A stretch of 64,000 bases of DNA from Actinobacillus suis ATCC 33415. Lineage in GTDB: Bacteria > Pseudomonadota > Gammaproteobacteria > Enterobacterales > Pasteurellaceae. The notes under the pieces were generated by a model. The model did no database searches and was not told the origin of the DNA. It worked only from the letters and a program-made list of their open reading frames with translations. The stretch is from the NCBI RefSeq assembly GCF_000739435.1, contig NZ_CP009159.1, forward strand, positions 1,550,001 to 1,614,000, in the 5' to 3' direction. This document shows, in pieces, positions 22,994-31,616 of the stretch (its first letter is position 1; every line of letters begins with the position of its first letter). The position numbers and the translations under genes are program-made.

Positions 22994-24721
22994 TTACATT
23001 TTTTCAATCGTCTTAATACCTAAGAGATCTAAACCTTGTTTTAGCGTTTTCGCCGTTAATGCGGCTAAACGTAAACGGCTGTTTTTCACGTTTTCTTCCG
23101 CATTCAGCATCGGGCAAGCTTCGTAGAAACTTGAGAATGCGCCGGCTAATTCGTATAAGTATTGGCAAAGAATATGTGGCATACCGTCTTTTGCTACGCC
23201 GTTTAACGCTTCTTCAAACTGTAAAAGTTTAACCGCTAACGCACGTTCTTTGTCTTCAGTTAAGTTAATTTCGCCATTTAAGCCATTTACATCAATGCCG
23301 GCACGGTTGAAAATTGAACGAATACGAGTATAAGCGTACTGCATATACGGTGCGGTGTTGCCTTCAAAGGTCAGCATATTATCCCAGTCGAATACATAGT
23401 CTGTGGTACGGTTTTTCGAGAGATCCGAATATTTGACCGAGCCGATTGCCACCGCTTCCACTACCGCTGCTTTTTCTTCTGCGGTTAAATCCGTTGAACG
23501 CTCTGAAATTAATTTATCCGCACGTTCAACCGCTTCATCTAATAGATCTTTTAATTTAACCGTACCGCCTGAACGGGTTTTAAACGGCTTACCGTCTTTA
23601 CCTAACATCATTCCGAAGAACGGATGTTCGAGGCTGAAATTTTCCGGCACATAACCCGCTTTACGGGTAATTAACCACGCTTGTTGCATATGTTGTGCTT
23701 GGCGAGAATCCGAGAACACTAACACACGATCAGCATTTAACGTTTCATAGCGATATTTCGCTGCAGCAATATCAGTCGTGGTATATAAGAAACCGCCGTC
23801 TTTTTTCTGTACGATAACGCCCATTAGGTCGCCGTCTTTGTTCTTAAATTCATCTAAGAACACTACTAACGCACCGTCGTCTTCTACCGCTAAACCTTTT
23901 GCTTTTAGATCCGCTACGATTTCTGGCAACATCGGGTTGTAAAGGCTTTCGCCCATAACATTTTTTTCTGAAAGCGTGACGTTTAAACGATCGTAGTTTT
24001 CTTGGTTGTGGTGCATGGTAATATCGACTAATTTTTTCCACATCGTACGGCAATATTCATCACCGCCTTGTAGTTTCACCACATAGTTACGCGCTTTTTC
24101 AGCAAACACTTCATCGCTATCATAATGCTCTTTTGCCGCACGATAGAACGCTTCCAAATCGCTTAATTCCATTTGACTGGCGTGTTCATTTTCCATTTTT
24201 TCTAAGTAGGCGATTAACATACCGAATTGCGTACCCCAGTCGCCTACGTGGTTGGCACGAATCACTTTATTACCTAAAAATTCTAAGGTACGCACCACTG
24301 CATCACCGATAATGGTTGAACGTAAGTGACCTACGTGCATTTCTTTCGCTACGTTCGGCGAAGAATAGTCGATCACGATGGTTTGCGGATTTGCAGTTTT
24401 AATCCCAAAATTGACCGCTTGTAATGCTTCACTTGCTTGATTTGCTAGCCATGCTTGGTTTAAGAAAATATTGATAAAGCCCGGACCGGCAATCTCTAAT
24501 TTATCGGCAATAGCGTTTAAATCTGCGTTATCTAAAATTTTCTGTGCAAATTCACGTGGGTTCATACCTAATTTTTTTGCTGCGCCCATTGCACCGTTTG
24601 CTTGATAATCACCAAATTCCGGTTTGCCTGATTGACGAACAAGTGGCTCAACATTGCTTTCTGCACCAGCCGCTATCATTGCTTGTTTAATTTTGTCTGA
24701 TAAAATCTGTTGAATATTCAC
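22994..24721 (-). CDS. argS: Arginyl-tRNA synthetase
   Basis: Class I synthetase. The family start is MNIQ; here that corresponds to a GTG at 24719-24721 ([10 protein letters not shown]), preceded by AAAGG, giving 575 residues. A TTG nine codons upstream would lie directly on an AGGAGA and is less likely. The HIGH-type motif is [14 protein letters not shown]; the tRNA-binding C-terminal all-helical domain (DALR) ends [10 protein letters not shown]. It is divergent from yecM, the same neighbour as in E. coli. Confidence 0.96.
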   Translation of the reverse strand: MNIQQILSDKIKQAMIAAGAESNVEPLVRQSGKPEFGDYQANGAMGAAKKLGMNPREFAQKILDNADLNAIADKLEIAGPGFINIFLNQAWLANQASEALQAVNFGIKTANPQTIVIDYSSPNVAKEMHVGHLRSTIIGDAVVRTLEFLGNKVIRANHVGDWGTQFGMLIAYLEKMENEHASQMELSDLEAFYRAAKEHYDSDEVFAEKARNYVVKLQGGDEYCRTMWKKLVDITMHHNQENYDRLNVTLSEKNVMGESLYNPMLPEIVADLKAKGLAVEDDGALVVFLDEFKNKDGDLMGVIVQKKDGGFLYTTTDIAAAKYRYETLNADRVLVFSDSRQAQHMQQAWLITRKAGYVPENFSLEHPFFGMMLGKDGKPFKTRSGGTVKLKDLLDEAVERADKLISERSTDLTAEEKAAVVEAVAIGSVKYSDLSKNRTTDYVFDWDNMLTFEGNTAPYMQYAYTRIRSIFNRAGIDVNGLNGEINLTEDKERALAVKLLQFEEALNGVAKDGMPHILCQYLYELAGAFSSFYEACPMLNAEENVKNSRLRLAALTAKTLKQGLDLLGIKTIEKM

Positions 24722-24817
24722 GAATATATAACCTTTTTCTACGTGCAATCTCCTGCACGATACTAATTTAAAAATCCGAATAGTGCAGAAAATTGCACTC
24801 TAAAGGAAAAACGCTCT

Positions 24818-25414
24818 ATGATACAAGAAAATGCAAAATTTTACGAGAAAATGACCGCTTGTTTTGGTGATTTTTCTGAATTTCAACAAAAAATTCAGCA
24901 AATTGCCCATTTGGCGATGCTGGATTTAAATCAGTTTAAAATTGACCATTTAGCAGTCAGAATGAATGATTGGCTGACGGCTGAACAGTGGCGTTCATTT
25001 TTACTCGAACACGGCGAATTATTAAAAGAAAGCGAAGTAAACGGGCGACCGATAACTCTTATCAAACTTAATCAGCCGTTATCTTTTTTAGGACAAGATG
25101 TTTCGATTATCGAATTACCGTTCCCGAAAGATAAAGTTTACCCGCAGCAAGGCTGGGAACATATTGAAATTGTTTATCCGATGCAGAAAAACGAAACGGT
25201 TGAGCAATGGACTCAGCGTGCATTAAAACAATTTCAGTTATTGATTAATGCCAACCTTACGCTTAAAATCAGCCAGCCCAAAGTGGAGGGAGAACAATTG
25301 CCTAATCCAAGTATTGCAATTTCAGTAAAGAGTGCAACTTATTGCAATCCTTATTGTCTCAAGCTCCACCCTTATGATATAAATGAGGTGATTTGTTCAG
25401 AAAGTCATTTCTGA
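24818..25414 (+). CDS. yecM: YecM family protein (VOC-like fold)
   Basis: 198 residues, close to E. coli YecM. Regions such as QFKIDHLAVRMND and WEHIEIVYP provide His and Glu positions typical of the vicinal-oxygen-chelate (glyoxalase-like) fold; E. coli YecM has such a structure and its substrate is unknown. The conserved divergent placement with argS supports the assignment. Translation starts at the ATG following AAAGGAAAAA. It is followed closely by two lipoprotein genes that have their own ribosome-binding sites. Confidence 0.83.
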   Translation: MIQENAKFYEKMTACFGDFSEFQQKIQQIAHLAMLDLNQFKIDHLAVRMNDWLTAEQWRSFLLEHGELLKESEVNGRPITLIKLNQPLSFLGQDVSIIELPFPKDKVYPQQGWEHIEIVYPMQKNETVEQWTQRALKQFQLLINANLTLKISQPKVEGEQLPNPSIAISVKSATYCNPYCLKLHPYDINEVICSESHF

Positions 25415-25437
25415 GCAATTTTTCATTGGAGAATAAT

Positions 25438-25902
25438 ATGAAAAAATTAAGTTTCGCAGCAGCTTTAATGGCAAGTTTAACTCTCGTAGGTTGTGCAAAT
25501 ACCGATATTTATAGCGGTAGCGTATATAGCTCAAACCAAGCGAAAGAAGCGCGTTCAATTAGCTATGGCACCATTGTTTCTGTACGTGACGTAAAAATCC
25601 AAGCAGATAACCAAGGTGTATTAGGAACTGTTGGTGGTGGCGTTCTTGGTGGCGTAGCCGGCTCAACAATCGGTGGTGGTAGCGGTCGTGCAGTAGCAAC
25701 AGCAGTTGGTGCGGTTGCCGGTGCACTTATCGGTAATACCGTTGAAGAAAAAGCGACTCAGGTTTCTTCATTAGAAATGGTGATTCGCAAAGATGATGGC
25801 AAGGAAATTGTTGTCGTTCAGAAAAAAGAAAAAGGTTTCGTACCGGGTAAACGAGTTCGAATCGTAGGTTCAAACTCAGACCTGAACGTATCTGTTCTTT
25901 AA
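25438..25902 (+). CDS. Glycine-zipper outer-membrane lipoprotein (SlyB/Pcp type)
   Basis: 154 residues with a type II signal peptide: lipobox LVGC, Cys19. A glycine zipper follows (GGGVLGGVAGSTIGGGSG, then VGAVAGALIGN), and a short C-terminal beta module (VIRKDDGKEIVVVQKKEKGF). This is the layout of SlyB and of the H. influenzae Pcp lipoprotein, which stabilise the outer membrane. I start it at the ATG 25438, preceded by TGGAGAAT; the 15 upstream codons overlap yecM. The C-terminal module is repeated in the next gene. Confidence 0.9.
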   Translation: MKKLSFAAALMASLTLVGCANTDIYSGSVYSSNQAKEARSISYGTIVSVRDVKIQADNQGVLGTVGGGVLGGVAGSTIGGGSGRAVATAVGAVAGALIGNTVEEKATQVSSLEMVIRKDDGKEIVVVQKKEKGFVPGKRVRIVGSNSDLNVSVL

Positions 25903-25928
25903 TCTATCTTTTTTAAGGATATTGCATA

Positions 25929-26204
25929 ATGAAAAAATTCTCTCTCGCTGTATTAGCGACAGTTGCACTTGCAGCTTGTACGCAAGACTTTTACTCAGAT
26001 AAAGGTAATGCAACTGTATTAAGTTCTAAAGATCTTTCTAAAGATGTCGTAGAACTCACTGTTCGTAAAGATAATGGTGAAGTAGTTACCATGACTCGTG
26101 AATATGATTCTCATGCTGCTGTTGGTGCACGAGTAAACGTGTCAGATAACTATGAGCATAAAGATCCGGATTTAAAAACAATTCATCGTTATGAATTTAA
26201 ATAA
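25929..26204 (+). CDS. Small lipoprotein sharing the SlyB C-terminal module
   Basis: 91 residues with lipobox LAAC (Cys17). It lacks the glycine zipper. The mature part (VELTVRKDNGEVVTMTREY, then VGARVNVSDN) lines up with the C-terminal module of the preceding lipoprotein, suggesting a partial duplication followed by divergence. The gap is 26 bases and a strong terminator follows, so the two form one unit. Function unknown; periplasmic face of the outer membrane is likely. Confidence 0.82.
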   Translation: MKKFSLAVLATVALAACTQDFYSDKGNATVLSSKDLSKDVVELTVRKDNGEVVTMTREYDSHAAVGARVNVSDNYEHKDPDLKTIHRYEFK

Positions 26205-26221
26205 TCTGCAGAATTAAAGTT

Positions 26222-26254
26222 AAAAGTCCTGAACAACCTGTTCAGGGCTTTTTT
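26222..26254 (+). terminator. Terminator after the lipoprotein pair
   Basis: Ten-base stem AGTCCTGAAC / GTTCAGGGCT (one wobble pair) around AACCT, followed by TTTTTT. It may also serve the convergent methyltransferase-like gene. Confidence 0.9.
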
Positions 26255-26263
26255 CTTATATAA

Positions 26264-26701
26264 CTAAAGCCAACGCCGTACTTGCCGGCAATATTGGGTA
26301 AAACTTTCCTCAAATTTTTTCTGTAAAGCTCGCTCTTCCGATTTAATTTGGAACCGATTTAAATAGTACACAAATCCAATAATCACCAGTGAAGCAAAAT
26401 ATCTATTAAGCCATACTGCCCATGCAATAAGCAAAAACATTAATCCAAGATACATCGGATTACGGCTAAAGCGATAAATACCCCAAGTAACCAATTGTGA
26501 ACTTTGCTGTGGCGTAACAGGGCTAATCGTTGTTTTTGCTTGTTTCAACGCATAAAGCCCTGCAACGCTTACTGCGATGCCGACTCCAGCAAATAAAAAA
26601 CCGAGCCATTGAGGCAATGGATAATGCTCGCCACTTGGTAGTAAGTAAATCAACAACAAACAAAACACAAACAATAACGGAGGCGGTAGTTTAAGTTCCA
26701 T
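26264..26701 (-). CDS. Isoprenylcysteine/phospholipid methyltransferase-like membrane protein
   Basis: 145 residues from the ATG at 26699-26701, with about four membrane segments. The segment GIYRFSRNPMYLG is the hallmark of the ICMT / PEMT / NnrU membrane methyltransferase fold, followed by EERALQKKFEESFTQYCRQVRRW, the conserved Glu and Tyr-Arg tail that contacts SAM in the family. The acceptor substrate is unknown in bacteria. It lies downstream of ychF on the same strand but is separated by a hairpin. Confidence 0.82.
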   Translation of the reverse strand: MELKLPPPLLFVFCLLLIYLLPSGEHYPLPQWLGFLFAGVGIAVSVAGLYALKQAKTTISPVTPQQSSQLVTWGIYRFSRNPMYLGLMFLLIAWAVWLNRYFASLVIIGFVYYLNRFQIKSEERALQKKFEESFTQYCRQVRRWL

Positions 26702-26725
26702 AATGTAAATTTCCGTTAAAAAATA

Positions 26726-26751
26726 ACCGCTTGCGGTATGCCACAAGCGGT
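26726..26751 (-). terminator. ychF terminator (uptake-sequence pair)
   Basis: Perfect arms ACCGCTTG / CAAGCGGT around an eight-base loop, between ychF and the methyltransferase-like gene. Confidence 0.7.
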
Positions 26752-26775
26752 CAAATTTACATAATTTTTTGCAAA

Positions 26776-27867
26776 TTACACGTTAAAGCGGAAGTGCATT
26801 ACATCGCCGTCTTGTACGATATAATCTTTCCCTTCTAAACGCCATTTACCCGCTTCTTTCGCACCAGCTTCGCCTTTATTATCAATAAAGTCTTGATAAC
26901 CAATCACTTCCGCACGAATAAAGCCTTTTTCGAAGTCAGTGTGAATAACTGCCGCCGCTTTTGGTGCGGTTGCACCAACAGAAACGGTCCAAGCACGTAC
27001 TTCTTTTACACCTGCGGTAAAGTATGTTTGTAAGTTTAATAAACGGTAGCCAGCACGAATTACACGGTTCAAGCCCGGCTCTTCAATGCCTAAGTCTTGT
27101 AAAAACTCGACTTTTTCTTCGTCATCTAATTCAGCAATTTCCGATTCAATCGCAGCGCATACCGGCACAACTACTGCGCCTTCTTTTTCAGCGATTTCAC
27201 GTACGCGATCTAAATACGGGTTATTTTCGAAGCCGTCTTCGTTCACGTTCGCAATGTACATTGTCGGTTTTAAGGTTAAGAAGTTATAACCTTTGATCGC
27301 GTGTAATTCGTCTTTATCTAAATCAACAGAACGAATCATACCGGCATTTTCAAGCACCGGTAAGATTTTTTCCATAATCGATAATTCGAATTTCGCTTCT
27401 TTATCACCGCCTTTCGCACGTTTTTGTAAACGTTGAATTGCACGCTCACAGCTGTCTAAATCCGCTAACGCAAGTTCAGTATTGATGATTTCAATATCAT
27501 CCGCCGGATCAATCTTACCGGCAACGTGTACGATATCGTCATTTTCAAAACAACGCACTACGTGACCAATCGCATCCGTTTCACGAATATTGGCTAAGAA
27601 TTTATTGCCTAAACCTTCACCTTTACTTGCACCGGCTACTAGACCTGCAATATCCACGAATTCCATCGTGGTTGGAAGTACACGCTCAGGTTTCACGATT
27701 TCCGCTAATGCGTCTAAGCGAGGATCCGGCATTGGTACAACACCCGTATTCGGTTCGATCGTACAGAACGGATAGTTAGCCGCTTCAATACCCGCTTTGG
27801 TTAACGCATTGAAAAGAGTTGATTTACCTACGTTCGGTAAACCCACGATACCACATTTAAATCCCAT
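26776..27867 (-). CDS. ychF: Ribosome-binding ATPase YchF
   Basis: Obg-family P-loop protein that hydrolyses ATP in preference to GTP. 363 residues with G1 GLPNVGKST, switch [17 protein letters not shown], the NVNE motif replacing NKxD (the reason for ATP preference) and a C-terminal TGS domain ending in HFRFNV. It is paired with pth upstream on the same strand, an arrangement conserved in gamma-proteobacteria. Confidence 0.97.
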   Translation of the reverse strand: MGFKCGIVGLPNVGKSTLFNALTKAGIEAANYPFCTIEPNTGVVPMPDPRLDALAEIVKPERVLPTTMEFVDIAGLVAGASKGEGLGNKFLANIRETDAIGHVVRCFENDDIVHVAGKIDPADDIEIINTELALADLDSCERAIQRLQKRAKGGDKEAKFELSIMEKILPVLENAGMIRSVDLDKDELHAIKGYNFLTLKPTMYIANVNEDGFENNPYLDRVREIAEKEGAVVVPVCAAIESEIAELDDEEKVEFLQDLGIEEPGLNRVIRAGYRLLNLQTYFTAGVKEVRAWTVSVGATAPKAAAVIHTDFEKGFIRAEVIGYQDFIDNKGEAGAKEAGKWRLEGKDYIVQDGDVMHFRFNV

Positions 27868-27914
27868 AATTTCCTCTTAATTTTCACGGAATACACAGAA
27901 GAATATTGAAAATG

Positions 27915-27972
27915 ACAAGCGGTCTGATTTTGCTAAAAATTTGCAAATTTCTAAAAGAAAATAACCGCTTGT
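27915..27972 (-). terminator. Uptake-sequence inverted pair between pth and ychF
   Basis: ACAAGCGGT at 27915-27923 and ACCGCTTGT at 27964-27972 are perfect complements with partly pairing A/T flanks. As pth and ychF are usually co-transcribed, it may only attenuate. Confidence 0.5.
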
Positions 27973-28007
27973 TTATGCCATCAAGCATTCTTCCGTGACA
28001 AATAATA

Positions 28008-28592
28008 TTATGCTTTAAAACCGTTGAGACGATTGGTTGCTTTCGTCACACCGTCTTTAAATAGAACATCTACACAGCGACCGGCTTCATCCACCGCCGC
28101 ATTAATTTTTTCTTGATCCTGCGGGCTTGGTTTACCTAATACATAACCGGCAACCAATTCTTTACTGCCCGGATGCCCGATACCAATACGCACACGGTAA
28201 AAATTATTACTGTTACCAAGGCTGGCAATAATATCTTTTAAACCGTTATGACCGCCATGACCGCCACCTTGCTTAATTTTCGCTACGCCCGGCGGTAAAT
28301 CCAATTCATCATGAGCGACTAAAATTTCTTCCGGTTTAATACGATAGAAATTCGCTAAAGCGCCAACCGCTTTACCGCTTAAATTCATAAAAGTGGTCGG
28401 CACAAGCAAACGAACCTCGCCGCCCGCCGTATTAATTTTTGCGACTTTTCCAAAAAATTTAGCTTCTTCTTTTAAGCTGACATTAAATTGACGAGCAATT
28501 TCATTAATTAGCCATTCACCGGCATTGTGACGAGTATCTTCGTATTTCGCCCCTGGGTTAGCTAATCCAACGATAAGTTTAATTTGTGACAT
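28008..28592 (-). CDS. pth: Peptidyl-tRNA hydrolase
   Basis: Releases peptides from prematurely dropped peptidyl-tRNA. 194 residues, the family length. The catalytic His is in [11 protein letters not shown], the supporting Asp in [11 protein letters not shown], and the Asn in [22 protein letters not shown] is also conserved. It precedes ychF. Confidence 0.97.
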   Translation of the reverse strand: MSQIKLIVGLANPGAKYEDTRHNAGEWLINEIARQFNVSLKEEAKFFGKVAKINTAGGEVRLLVPTTFMNLSGKAVGALANFYRIKPEEILVAHDELDLPPGVAKIKQGGGHGGHNGLKDIIASLGNSNNFYRVRIGIGHPGSKELVAGYVLGKPSPQDQEKINAAVDEAGRCVDVLFKDGVTKATNRLNGFKA

Positions 28593-28651
28593 TCTCTGTC
28601 CTATTCGATTAACAGGGAAAAGCCCTAAAATGAAAAGTCGTTATTGTAGGC

Positions 28652-28687
28652 AAAAAGGGCATTTTCTACAAGGAAAATGCCCTTTTT
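28652..28687 (-). terminator. Terminator after the DUF805 genes
   Basis: Fifteen-base stem AAAAAGGGCATTTTC / GAAAATGCCCTTTTT around six bases. Placed just after the downstream DUF805 gene. Confidence 0.9.
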
Positions 28688-28696
28688 TAGTTGAAT

Positions 28697-29212
28697 TTAT
28701 ACTGCTAAAGAATTTGCTACTTCACTGCCATTTTTAACCGCTTTCGGATCTTCACCGTATTTATTTGTGAAACGTTGACCATCTTTAAGCATTAAAAACA
28801 GTATAAAAATCCATATACATCCTATACTTGCAAGTGTCAAAAAATATAAGGAATATTCAACATCACTAATCGACCCCAATTCTTGATCTAAAGAGAAGAC
28901 TGTTGCAATACTTAAAATAATAACAATCACATAAGGTAATAACTGCCACCAACCAGACCAACCTAAATCGTGTAAACGTCGAGTCGTGACACTTATCGAA
29001 GGAATAAATATCGCAAATTGGTAGAGGTATAACAGGATTGTTAATCCGTTTGCAACATTTTCTAGTCCAATAGCAAAACAAACACCAACTAAGATATTTA
29101 ATATAATAGCTATCAAAATATTGATTAAATAAAACCAACCATATTCTCTACGTCTAGCTCGAACGGTAAAGTTAAAACTTCGTTTTAATGCGAATAAACA
29201 CCAATTCATCAA
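28697..29212 (-). CDS. DUF805 inner-membrane protein, copy 1
   Basis: 171 residues with about four membrane helices. The family features are the FTVRARRREYGWF start region and RRLHDLGWSGWW between helices two and three, then LMLKDGQRFTNKYGEDPKA near the end. DUF805 proteins (YhaH, YhaI in E. coli) have no established function. It is 22 bases downstream of a paralogue and ends in a strong terminator. Confidence 0.88.
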   Translation of the reverse strand: MMNWCLFALKRSFNFTVRARRREYGWFYLINILIAIILNILVGVCFAIGLENVANGLTILLYLYQFAIFIPSISVTTRRLHDLGWSGWWQLLPYVIVIILSIATVFSLDQELGSISDVEYSLYFLTLASIGCIWIFILFLMLKDGQRFTNKYGEDPKAVKNGSEVANSLAV

Positions 29213-29234
29213 GTTCTCCTTTTATCTTATTAAA

Positions 29235-29723
29235 TTATGAGTATTGGTTTAATACTGAATATTTAGGACTTTTACCAAATCGATTAGTAAATGGCTGCCC
29301 ATCTTTGAATGTTAGGTATAAGAAATATGCAAAAACAATCACGAGACTGACCATCATAAATAATCCGCCTTTTTGAGAAGAAGATACCGCTTCGATAATT
29401 TCATCCGGCATAAATGTGAGAACACACAGTGAGGTATTTACAATAACCAACAATGATTGCCACCAACCAGAATAACCTAAATCATGTAAGCGTCTTGCCG
29501 TTACACTCATCAGCGGTAATAGCAACAAAATATCTAAAGCATAATTAACAAAATTAAAGGCGTCAGCTATATGCGGTAAACGTAATGCAAATAATACTTT
29601 TGCCAAAAACCAAATTAATAGGCTACTTGCTTCATAAATCCAAATAAACCAAGCAAACTCTAAGCGTCTTGCTCTTCCAGAATAATCAAACGTATGGCGT
29701 AGCACATACATAAACCATTCCAT
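29235..29723 (-). CDS. DUF805 inner-membrane protein, copy 2
   Basis: 162 residues with the same layout as its downstream neighbour: FDYSGRARRLEFAWF, RRLHDLGYSGWW and LTFKDGQPFTNRFGKSPKY. The two share the family motifs but differ elsewhere, so the duplication is not recent. The pair probably forms one transcript; AGGAGG stands before the ATG. Confidence 0.88.
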   Translation of the reverse strand: MEWFMYVLRHTFDYSGRARRLEFAWFIWIYEASSLLIWFLAKVLFALRLPHIADAFNFVNYALDILLLLPLMSVTARRLHDLGYSGWWQSLLVIVNTSLCVLTFMPDEIIEAVSSSQKGGLFMMVSLVIVFAYFLYLTFKDGQPFTNRFGKSPKYSVLNQYS

Positions 29724-29922
29724 TCATACCTCCTTACAATCACACATCAAATAATAATTATTCGTTTTCTATAAATTTTGAAGCAAATTGGGCTACTTGT
29801 CACTCAATTTGAATAAATTTGCATACTTAGGTTGTCCTAAACCCATAAATCAGCGAAAATAGCTCAATATTTTTAAGGTGGCTCGTCCACCTTTTTGTTT
29901 CAATTTTAATCTAGAGAAAAGC

Positions 29923-31503
29923 ATGTCATACCCACAAGAAGTTAATAAGCGTCGCACCTTTGCGATTATTTCTCACCCCGATGCGGGTAAAACTACGATT
30001 ACCGAAAAAGTTTTACTTTACGGAAATGCCATTCAAACAGCCGGCTCGGTTAAGGGCAAAGGCTCAAGCGCGCACGCAAAATCCGACTGGATGGAAATGG
30101 AAAAACAACGTGGTATCTCTATTACTACGTCTGTCATGCAATTTCCTTACAATGATTGTTTAGTTAATTTATTGGATACGCCCGGACACGAAGACTTCTC
30201 TGAAGATACATATCGTACACTAACCGCAGTAGATAGCTGTTTAATGGTTATCGACAGCGCAAAAGGTGTTGAGGAACGTACGATCAAATTAATGGAAGTG
30301 ACTCGTCTGCGTGATACACCAATTTTAACCTTTATGAATAAACTCGACCGTGATATCCGTGATCCGATGGAATTATTGGACGAGGTTGAAAGCGTCCTAA
30401 AAATTCGTTGTGCGCCGATTACCTGGCCGATTGGTTGCGGCAAATTATTTAAAGGCGTATATCATATTGCGAAAGACGAAACCTATCTTTACCAATCAGG
30501 TCAAGGCTCAACCATTCAAGAAGTGCGTATCGTAAAAGGCTTAAACAGCCCTGAACTTGATGCTGCAGTCGGCGATGATTTAGCGAACCAGTTACGTGAA
30601 GAATTAGAATTGGTACAAGGTGCATCAAACGAATTTGATCACGAAGCATTTATCAACGGCGAACTCACACCAGTATTTTTCGGTACCGCATTAGGTAACT
30701 TCGGTGTGGATCATTTCCTAGATGGGTTAACCGAATGGGCGCCAAAACCGCAAGCACGTCAAACCGACGTGCGTACGGTAGAATCTAGTGAAGAAAAATT
30801 CTCAGGTTTCGTATTTAAGATCCAAGCGAATATGGATCCGAAACACCGTGACCGAGTGGCATTTATGCGCGTTGTATCAGGCAAATACGAAAAAGGTATG
30901 AAGCTCAAACACGTACGTATCGGCAAAGATGTCGTGATTTCCGATGCCTTAACCTTTATGGCGGGCGATCGTTCACACGCTGAAGAAGCCTATGCCGGCG
31001 ATATTATCGGTTTACATAACCACGGCACAATCCAAATCGGCGATACTTTCACCCAAGGTGAAGTAATGAAATTTACCGGGATTCCAAACTTTGCACCGGA
31101 GCTATTCCGCCGTATTCGTTTGAAAGATCCGCTCAAGCAAAAACAATTGTTAAAAGGTTTAGTGCAACTTTCGGAAGAAGGTGCAGTACAGGTGTTCCGC
31201 CCATTAATGAACAATGACTTGATTGTAGGCGCAGTCGGTGTACTTCAGTTTGACGTGGTGGTTTCTCGTCTGAAAACCGAATATAACGTGGAAGCGATTT
31301 ATGAAGCGGTAAACGTAGCAACTGCCCGTTGGGTTGAATGTAAGGATGCGAAGAAATTCGAAGAATTCAAACGTAAAAACGAACAAAACCTTGCGTTAGA
31401 CGGTGGTGATAACTTGACTTATATCGCTCCGACGATGGTGAACTTAAATCTGGCGCAAGAACGCTATCCGGACGTTGAGTTCTTCAAAACACGTGAACAT
31501 TAA
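29923..31503 (+). CDS. prfC: Peptide chain release factor 3
   Basis: GTPase that recycles RF1/RF2 from the ribosome after termination. I start it at [16 protein letters not shown] (ATG 29923), giving 526 residues, close to E. coli RF3 (529). G1 is [10 protein letters not shown]2 region RGISIT, G3 [15 protein letters not shown]4 NKLD. It stands alone between the DUF805 pair and the adhesin. Confidence 0.97.
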   Translation: MSYPQEVNKRRTFAIISHPDAGKTTITEKVLLYGNAIQTAGSVKGKGSSAHAKSDWMEMEKQRGISITTSVMQFPYNDCLVNLLDTPGHEDFSEDTYRTLTAVDSCLMVIDSAKGVEERTIKLMEVTRLRDTPILTFMNKLDRDIRDPMELLDEVESVLKIRCAPITWPIGCGKLFKGVYHIAKDETYLYQSGQGSTIQEVRIVKGLNSPELDAAVGDDLANQLREELELVQGASNEFDHEAFINGELTPVFFGTALGNFGVDHFLDGLTEWAPKPQARQTDVRTVESSEEKFSGFVFKIQANMDPKHRDRVAFMRVVSGKYEKGMKLKHVRIGKDVVISDALTFMAGDRSHAEEAYAGDIIGLHNHGTIQIGDTFTQGEVMKFTGIPNFAPELFRRIRLKDPLKQKQLLKGLVQLSEEGAVQVFRPLMNNDLIVGAVGVLQFDVVVSRLKTEYNVEAIYEAVNVATARWVECKDAKKFEEFKRKNEQNLALDGGDNLTYIAPTMVNLNLAQERYPDVEFFKTREH

Positions 31504-31510
31504 TCGAAAA

Positions 31511-31593
31511 CAAGCGGTCAAATTTTGCAAATTTTTTGCAAAAAATCACCGCTTGATTTAAGTAAAAAATGCGACCTTAAGGTCGCATTTTTC
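31511..31593. terminator. Double terminator prfC / adhesin
   Basis: Two successive hairpins: an uptake-sequence pair (CAAGCGGT 31511-31518, ACCGCTTG 31548-31555) and a perfect stem AAAATGCGACC / GGTCGCATTTT (31564-31593) with flanking A and T runs. They separate convergent genes. Confidence 0.88.
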
Positions 31594-31616
31594 TTATACC
31601 TGATTCAAAGTATAAA

